Assembly: GCA_964019135.1 (NCBI GenBank)
Contig: OZ025265.1
Span: 23,845,143 to 23,909,142, forward strand
Source: Arenicola marina
Lineage: Eukaryota > Annelida > Polychaeta > Arenicolidae
Length of the DNA: 64,000 bases
Direction of reading: 5' to 3'
Position 1 is the stretch's first letter, and each line of letters opens with the position of its first letter. The notes beneath the pieces were generated by a model. It had not been told where the DNA came from. It saw only the letters and a list, made by a program, of their open reading frames with translations, and did not search any database. Below, piece after piece: positions 25,354 through 34,600 of the stretch. The translations under genes and the position numbers were made by a program.

Positions 25354-25969
25354 CATGTGATGTTATTGTCGACATACATAGCCATGTCTTCTCTCTATTT
25401 GCAGTGCCTCCTTCCATCGCCTGTTGTGTTGCGTGATGCCGGCCGCCACGCCAGCGGTGGCACAGGGATTTGAAGACCCTGGTCAGTGCAGTATGTCGTA
25501 AATATGTCGCTGAAGTGTTGTAAATATGTCGTAACTGTGTCGCAGAAGTGTTGTAAATCTGGCGCAGAAGTAGGTATGCCTATACATACATGTATATCTT
25601 GAATATATCGTACACATATCATATGTGTATGGTAGTGATGTTGTAGAACCTAAGCTTATCACAATGTAATAATAAGTTACAGAGAAATAATTATTCCGTC
25701 TTATCGTGTTCTCGCACGAGTCGCACAAATACATAATAAACGTAATTGGTATTTTTGGTATGTTATGCTGCTTCGGAAAGCTTGCCACAACGTACGCTTG
25801 AAAATAAGGCTTAATATGCCGATATTTATGTTACTTTATAGGATCAATCTAAGAAAGTTTACGGTTGCATACAAGTCAGTAGAATGCAATCGTATCGGGA
25901 CGAAACATCGACTGTGCGCAGCGGTCGGCCTGTTGTTTTGTCCTTGCATGTATTTCTTTTCTGACCCAG

Positions 25970-28619
25970 GTTTGGATAAATTCCTCGACTCATTGGATCA
26001 ACTAGATGCTAAAGGAAGCGTTCAGAAACCAGACTTGGATTTTCTTAAAGACTTATTCACAAGCAGCGATTTCCAATCCCTCCTTAAGGTAATACTTCGG
26101 ATCTATTGCAGCCTTAACAATGACTCCCATGGGTCATAAGATTCTTCTGACTTCTGACAGAGTACGCGCCTCTCTCTGATTTGACGGAAACCTCCCTCGC
26201 CAAATTTGTTGAAATAGTGACTTATTGCGACAGATCTGGCATTACTTCACAGATCTGGCAGTGCGTCACAGATCTGGCATTACGTTACAAATTTGGCATC
26301 ACGTCACAGATCTGGCATTGCGTCAAAGATCTGGCATTACGTTACAGATTTGGCATTACGTCACAGATCTGGCATTGCGTCAAAGATCTGGCATTACGTT
26401 ACAGATTTGGCATTGCGTCAGATATCTGGCATTACGTTACAGATCTGGCATTGCGTCAAAGATCTGGCATTGCGTCAAAGATCTGGTAGTGAGTCACAGA
26501 TATGTCATTACGTCACAGATATGGCATTACGTCACAGATCTGGCATTAGGTCACATATCTGGCATTACGTCACAGATCTGGCAGTGCGTCAGATATCTGG
26601 CATTACGTTACAGATCTGGCATTGCGTCAAAGATCTGGCATTGCGTCAAAGATCTGGTAGTGAGTCACAGATATGTCATTACGTCACAGATATGGCATTA
26701 CGTCACAGATCTGGCAGTGCGTCACAGATCTGGCATTACGTTACAGATCTAGCATTGCGTCAAAGTTCTGGCATTACGTCACAGATCTGGCATTAGGTCA
26801 CAGATCTGGCATAAGCTCACAGATCTGGCATTACGTCACAGATCTGGCAGTGCGTCACAGATCTGGCATTACGTTACAGATTTGGCATTACGTCACAGAT
26901 CTGGCATAAGCTCACAGATCTGGCATTACGTCACAGATCTGGCATTGCGTCAAAGATCTGGTAGTGAGTCACAGATCTGGCATTAAGTTACAGATCTGGC
27001 ATTGCGTCAAAGGTCTTGCATTGCGTCAGAGATCTGGCAGTGCGTCACAGATCTGGCATTACGTCACAGATATGGCATTACGTCACAGATCTGGCAGTGC
27101 GTCACAGATCTGGCATTACGTCACAGATCTGGCATTAGGTCACAGATCTGGCATAAGCTCACAGATCTGGCATTACGTCACAGATCTGGCAGTGCGTCAC
27201 AGATCTGGCATTACGTTACAGATTTGGCATTACGTCAAAGATCTGGCATTGCGTCTAAGATCTGGCATTACGTTACAGATTTGGCATTACGTCACAGATC
27301 TGGCAATACGTCACAGATCTGGCATTGCGTCAAAGATCTGGCAGTGCGTCACAGACCTGGCATTACGTCACAGATCTGGCATTAGGTCACAGATCTGGCA
27401 TAAGCTCACAGATCTGGCATTACATCACAGATCTGGCAGTGCGTCACAGATCTGGCATTACGTTACAGATTTGGCATTACGTCACAGATCTGGCATTGCG
27501 TCAAAGATCTGGCATTACGTTACAGATTTGGCATTACGTCACAGATCTGGCAATACGTCACAGATCTGGCATTGGGTCAAAGATCTGGCAGTGCGTCACA
27601 TATCTGGCATTACGTCACAGATCTGGCATTGCGTCAAAGATCTGGCAGTGCGTCACAGATCTGGCAGTGCGTCACATGACATTGTCTGGAGCGCGCAGAC
27701 GTTACCCGATATTATACTGCAGATTAAAGTGTTTTTCTTACATTGATTGATCCAGAAACGTTGGCATGGCATTGTATCTTATCACGTTGACATGTATCAT
27801 ATATATGTATATTTCTATTTACTATGTATCTCTCAAGGTTCACGAGAAGGTTACCACTCCAGAAACTCAGGAATACAAAGCGATGACGGAGAACGCAGTG
27901 AATCTCGTGATGGAGGTCAGTTATATTTCAACAGCTAATTGAATTTGGATTTGTTTAAAAAGCATGTCCTAATCGTCCAATAAAATGATCAGGCATTGGT
28001 AAAGTTACTACTTCAACATAAGTTTAACATTGGATGAGCGGCCTGGGACGCACGGATTTGTGTAGTGACGTACCTCGCATAAATAACCTCTTCCGACAGA
28101 GGGCGCAACAAGTTCTCACTTGCTGTATATTCACCAACTGTAAAGCCTCCTTGCCGGAAATTGTTATAAATATAGTGTTTGCGGCTGTTCCAGCAGCGAA
28201 AGCGCCCCCCCCCCGCCCCGCCAAATTTGTTGAAATATATGGTATCAATAGATACCCGTAAACAATCCCAGTGTTTCTTCTTTTTGTTTGCACTAAACCG
28301 CATATCAATGGATCCTGGGTTAAGCGGTTTGATACACGCACAAGTAGACGCCAGCTACAAACAAACTGCGGGGCATCATTATCCTTTCATCCTGTATCGT
28401 CCCGGAAGGTTCCTATACCCAGCTTAACATTAGTCAGTGTACCCGTGTGCCCAACAGCGGCCTAAAACACAAATGCCTTTCCTTTCCCACATGTCTGACT
28501 TCTGTGAGTGTATTTTTATTATTGTATTGTTATAGCTGATGTTGGAGCTCTTGCCACGGCTGTCCTGTACCCCGGATGGTAGAGACTTGGCCGCCATCTT
28601 GGAGGATGACCATTTCAAT
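25970..28619 (+). CDS. MPP3/MPP7: MPP3/7 exons 1-3 seen: tandem L27 region
   Basis: Exon 25970-26088 starts at the second base of a codon after 'tgacccag' and encodes the first L27 ([11 protein letters not shown] and DLDFLKDLF helices). Exon 27838-27915 encodes the linker helix beginning VHEKV, which corresponds to the IHEKL seen in vertebrate MPP3/7. Exon 28536-28619 starts the second L27 ([20 protein letters not shown]). The upstream open frame reaching 25,765 runs into intron and is not coding. The large introns contain the 19-bp array at 26.2-27.7 kb. Confidence 0.88.
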
Positions 28620-31600
28620 GTGAGTCACAGAAACCAGGCAATCGGCTTGTCTATTGTTAATGTCCTGCGTAAGTAACATTGGCCGACCCTGGGAGTGAGT
28701 GTGACTGTAGTATATTGGGTCAGGAGATCGTCAGACTTAAGAAATATAGAAATATATATATGTTGGGTCCCCTAGATCAAGTCATCAGCTAGCTTCCGAA
28801 CTGAATGACCGAACATCATATATGGTGTATAATTCCTCGGTGTAAAACCAAGCCCAGCCCTGCCGTCCTCTTTCGCACAGAGGCTGTCCGCTGAGCTTCA
28901 ATATGGCGCAAGCCGTTTCGTTAATAAATATTCGCAATTGGCGTAGTAATTTCCTCTATTAACTGAATTGAATTGAATTGAATTGAAATCATTTATTTGA
29001 TCAAATTCATACATACATACACATCACAAAATAAACTTAACATAATATTCGAAAATGATCGGGGGACACCCATTAAGACCAAATTTTGCATTGAAAAACG
29101 GCATTAATCCTCAAAAATGGCGGGGCGGGCGAACCCCCTCAACTCCCCTTCCCCTGGATCCACCCTTGTATATCTGTGACATACGTATATGACGTGGATT
29201 TCGTTGTAACGGCTGCAGGCTCTGCTGGAGGCGCACGACAAGGTGGCGGCCAAGGAGTACCTGCCGCAGCTCCCGGACATCCCCTTCGAGGTGGACGAGG
29301 ACGAGACTTCAGTCAAGATCGTCCGACTGGTCAAGGGGTCCAGGGAACCTCTCGTGAGTGGATGGAACTAAGAATTCCAGCGGTTTAATGATGACGCTAC
29401 GAAGGAGTAACGTTAGGGATTCCCTTTTACACACAATTAATCATTCGTTGCGTTACGGTGTTAATTAAAGGATTTTTTGCCTAAAAAAAACACTTTTGAT
29501 ATAATAATGAGTATTTTTGTGAATATATGCAGTCATATCTATATCACATGCAAGTCGTGTGACAGTATCATGCCAAGATATCCTGCTGCCTGTTTTCAAG
29601 CTATGGCTTTGTGGCGTTTTGTTAAAAAATGTCTTACGTTGTGACGTCATTACAGCAGGGTTATTTAATTATGCAATATGTTACGTCATTAAATAAAGGG
29701 GCGCCTCTATATTTTAATGTTACGGCGTCATTCAAAGTCAGACCATTTTAATAGGGTCTGTAAGTGACGTCACAGACAGCGCGCGCTCACCTCTAGAAAC
29801 AACCATTCTGGGTACAACGCGTCAGCGGGTCCCTATACTTTACTATGGGCCTCGAACTAGACTCACTGATGTTTGAGATATGAATGCAATGTTAGATTTG
29901 AAAACCATATGGAATACATTTTTGGGGGTGTACCTTCATACTCGTACTAGTTTTAAATCGCAAGACGCTGGTTTTCTGTGCGTTTCACGCCATTAGAAAG
30001 AGCTCCCTATGCTTTGTATATGGGGCGGTGAAGCGTCATGTACCCAAAACCGGATTCGCTGGAGGTGAACGCGCGCTGTCTGTGATGTCACTTACAGACC
30101 CTATTGTGAACATTGTGACGTCATTCAAGGTCACGTCATTTTAATTGTGAACATTGTGACGTCATTCAAGGGGGCGACCATTTACAAGGATGACGCGACG
30201 GGAGCCATGAAGGTTGCCAGGGTGATGCGCGGGGGAGCGGCGGACAGAAGTGGTCAGTTTGCACCTTTATCTTCCTATGGTGGACAACTTATCAAAACAA
30301 CATGGATGTTATGTAAATTATTTGGTATTGTTCCTACATTCAGACAAGATAAAAATACACAAGTTTGAACGCACATTGAATTCAAAGTTATAATTATATT
30401 CTGAAGCGTTTGGAACGGGCGGCGTTTTGTCAGTCAAAAATATACTTAATTAGTATTAATTTAGTCGGTTGTTACGCATGCGACCACGTTCTAATAGGGA
30501 TATAATTGATGCAACAAACCCCTAAATCTATGATTTGTTGTTGATCTTACTTACGTTTTTATTCCAGGCCTTATACACGTTGGGGATGAGGTTCACGAGG
30601 TCAATGGGGTCAAGGTCACCGGGAAACCGCCAACAGAGATGGTCAATATACTGGTATGTAACCTTAGAGTCCAGCTCCTTGGTCTACAGAGATGGTCAAT
30701 ATACTGGTATGTAACCTTAAAGTCCAGCTCCTTGGTCCACAGAGATGGTCAATATACTGGTATGTAACCTTACCGTCCAGCTCCTTGGTCCACAGAGATG
30801 GTCAATATACTGGTATGTAACCTTAAAGTCCAGCTCCTTGGTCTAAAGAGATGGTCAATATACTGGTATGTAACCTTAAAGTCCAGCTCCTTGGTTCACA
30901 GAGATGGTCAATATACTGGTATGTAACCTTACAGTCCAGCTCCTTGTTCCACGGAGATGGTCAATATACTGGTATGTAACCTTATTGTCCAGCTCCTTGG
31001 TCCACAGAGATGGTCAATATACTGGTATGTAACCTTAGAGTCCAGCTCCTTGATCCACAGAGATGGTCAATATACTGGTATGTAACCTTACAGTCCAGCT
31101 CCTTAGTCCACAGCGATGGTCAATATACTGGTATGTAACCTTACAGTCCAGCTCCTTGGTCCACAGAGATGGTCAATATACTGGTATGTAACCGTACAGT
31201 CCAGCTCCTTGGTCCACAGCGATGGTCAATATACTGGTATGTAACCTTACAGTCCAGCTCCTTGATCCACAGAGATGGTCAATATATTGGTATGTAACCT
31301 TACAGTCCAGCTCCTTGGTCCACAGGAACTTTCAAGATATTAATCCCAATATATTGCTCCATTAAAATCGAATACCCGTTAATATTATTCGGGTGCACTA
31401 ATATAATTATTTACCATTATCTTATATGACGCGTTAAAACATCAAGAAAATTCGCGGTTTCGTGACGTAAATTTAGGTACCTGTTTGAAGACCTGTGTGT
31501 GCGCCGTACGCATGAGACGGGCAGTCATGTTATTTTTTTTGTTACAAACTCCGACAACCCAAAATCCCAGATATTACGAATTAAACGCATTGAACACCTA

Positions 31601-34600
31601 CATTGCACATTCGACTAAATATCTAATATGTAAGGACTACACTGGTGACTGCTGATCGTTCGCAATGGCTAAACACACCAATAAGTTTTAGTTTTGGTTA
31701 TTAGGTCATTATTAGGCCAAGAAAGATGTTAATGTCAATATGGATGGCAACGTGCTCACGTCTTGCCATTTCAGATGCACTCCGTGGGTCCGATTACACT
31801 GAAGCTGGTTCCCGGAGACACAGAGAATGACCGATATAAGGAGTCCCAGGTTGGTTCCCCGTGTAACAGCTGGATTACCCTCTATAAGGGGCAAAACCCC
31901 ACCTCCCAATGTAAATTACGTATAACCACGTGCTGCCATCTAGCGAAGATTTAAACATAGTAGTCATCCTGAATCACTCTCCACTCCCCAAGACCTGGAT
32001 GCGGGCGCTGTTCAGCTACGACCCTCACGACGACCGCTACATCCCGTGTCGGGAAGCCGGACTGGCCTTCCAGAAGGGAGACATCTTGCAGATCGTAAGC
32101 CAGGACGACACCCTCTGGTGGCAGGCCCGGAAGGAGAGTACTCACAACGCGCGCGCCGGACTCATCCCGGGACAACAACTGCTGGAGAGGTAAGAAGAGT
32201 ACGTCAGAGGGTCAGAATGCTAGTCACGATGTAATTTAGTGGCCAGTGGGGACTTCAAGGTCATTTGTCGTTCAACTGTTAATTGTCGTGGCCCTGTAAC
32301 ATGTACTCATCCCGGGACAACAGCTGTTGGAGAGGTAATGAGTTCAGGACAACGTCAGATGGTCAGAATGCTAGTCACGATGTAATTTAGTGGCCAGTGG
32401 GGACTTCAAGGTCATTTGTTGTTGAAGTGTGTAGTGTTGTGGCCTTGTAATATGTACTCATCCCGGGACAACAGCTGCTGGAGAGGTAATGAGCTCAGGA
32501 CAACGTCAGATGGTCAGAATGCTAGCCACGATGTCATTTAGTGGCCAGTGGGGACTTCAATATCATTTGTTGTTGAAGTGTGTAGTGTTGTGACCTTGTA
32601 ATATGTACTCATCCCGGGACAACAGTTGCTGGAGACAACGTCAGTAGGTCAGAATGCTAGTCACGATGTCATTTAGTGGCCAGTGGGGTCATTGCAGTTT
32701 GTACTGTAAACGGTTGTGGCGCTGTAATATGTAGTAAAATGGCTCTACAGTTTGGACTGTAAGTAATGAGGGTTATGTTGCCCTGAATAAAGTTGACGAT
32801 GTCATGGTACATCAGTAATCAATATTTATTCCTTGTTTGCGTTCTCAGGAAATTTGCTTTGAAAGCCAGCGCTGCCAGTCTGGGCAGCAGTGATTCAAAT
32901 AAGGAAAATAAGGATGCCAAAGGTAAATTGCGTTAGCACGTATATATGTTAAACATAATTTTCGGGTGCGATCCTTTCGTTTCATACAAATGACACGAAC
33001 ATTGTGACAATTTCTGATAATAGTAATGATTATAATAATAATTAAAAAAGTTATGCCAATGATACAATTTTTTTTAATAATATTTTTTTTATTAATAAGC
33101 TTAATAATAATAATAGTAATAATAATAATAATAATAAATAATAATATAAAAAAATATATAAAAAAAGATTACTAATAAAAACATAATAATAATAATGACC
33201 AATAATAATAAATATTATAATCATTGTATTGTATGAATGCATTAATGTTTACGTTATATATACAGGCAGCAAAAGTAAGTTCAGTCCCAAGATTAACAAA
33301 AAGACGAAGAAGACAAAGAAGCTGGTGGCCACTACAAGTCAAAACGATGGTAAGAATATGTAGAAAAACCCATTGATGGCTAGTCAGAGATATTTACTGT
33401 TTGAAACATTGAGTGTAAATGCGTCCCTACATTTTTATAAGCAGGTGGTTAATTGTGCAGCGTTGTAGTGTATTTTAATGTTGCAGTGTCCTCATAAAGA
33501 CAAGGTGTGTGCATTGTATGAGATAATTAATTGTCCTTGGCGGTTCGATGTAGATTCATCAGAAGCGGAAGAGTTATTTACGTATGAAGAGGTGGACAAG
33601 TACTTTCCGGACGAAGCTCAACAACGACCCTTAGTGTTAATAGGTACTTCATTATATTGTATACTTTATATTCGGTTAAATTCAATATATAGCTATAATT
33701 CAGTTTAAATTATCGCTTATAAATCGTTATTATTATTATCATAATTATCATTAGTATATCGTTGTTCAAATTAGCAATCCACAAACGACAGGATATTGTG
33801 GCTTATCATGGCGCTGTCTTATATAAATATTATTGAATTAACTATGCATGCATAATAATATATAGCTTTCTAAATGTACAAATATTCTCAGTATATGATT
33901 GTATTCTCTCACCAATACAAACAAAAAGCACTAATTGGATTAGCGATAAGCAATGCATTTACTTTGATGTAGATTCACATTTTCAAAGTTACCTACAGAT
34001 ACTGGCCATCATGGAATTAGTCGACTTTTGGGGTTGAGTGGCAAAAACGGGCCCGTAACATAAGCCCATGGTTACAATCTCACAAGATACTAAATTCTCT
34101 CATTGTTTTGTTCCATGTATAATTCAGTATACCAATGCGAAGCGTTTGCTACTAGCCTATGCTTCTGACGTTTGTTAATTGACCAATTGGTCTTAAGGCA
34201 GAAAGATCCTTAATATTGTATTAATTTATATTAATCATCTATGTGTATGTAACATGTTTATGTTGGGATGGTCGTCCTCTGCCATACAGGTCCCCCGGGC
34301 GTCGGTCGGAACACGTTAAAGCGCAGCCTCCTGGCCACTGATCCCGAGCGTTTCTGCTCCACCGTACCCCGTGAGTCATCGGTTACCTTACATGTTTTCG
34401 GTAAATCACGCACCGTTGAGTTACGCGTTTGGTTAGTCCTGACGCAAGGCCCTCACGACCTCAACCCAAGCCTAGCTTGTTGTCAGAAGGGTCAAGTTTC
34501 CTGGGCTAGCGTTTGGTATATCCGTAGGACCTGAAGGTCCGTCATGTCTGCGAATATCGCCCCTTTTCCATGACTAAATGACTCAAGGCCATGTTTCTTC

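Noticed and set aside
25765..25969. Upstream extension of the L27 reading frame as the true N-terminus
   Set aside because: The segment contains the acceptor tttcttttctgacccag right before the L27 codons and has no similarity to MPP N-termini, so it is read as intron.
26181..27750. Open frames of up to 260 codons in three plus frames
   Set aside because: Translation of the 19-bp CRE-like minisatellite inside a MAGUK intron. All three frames give the same cyclic peptide.
28013..28341. Open frames on both strands in the L27 intron
   Set aside because: No splice-compatible phase with the MAGUK exons and no recognisable sequence; the C run at 28,206 interrupts.
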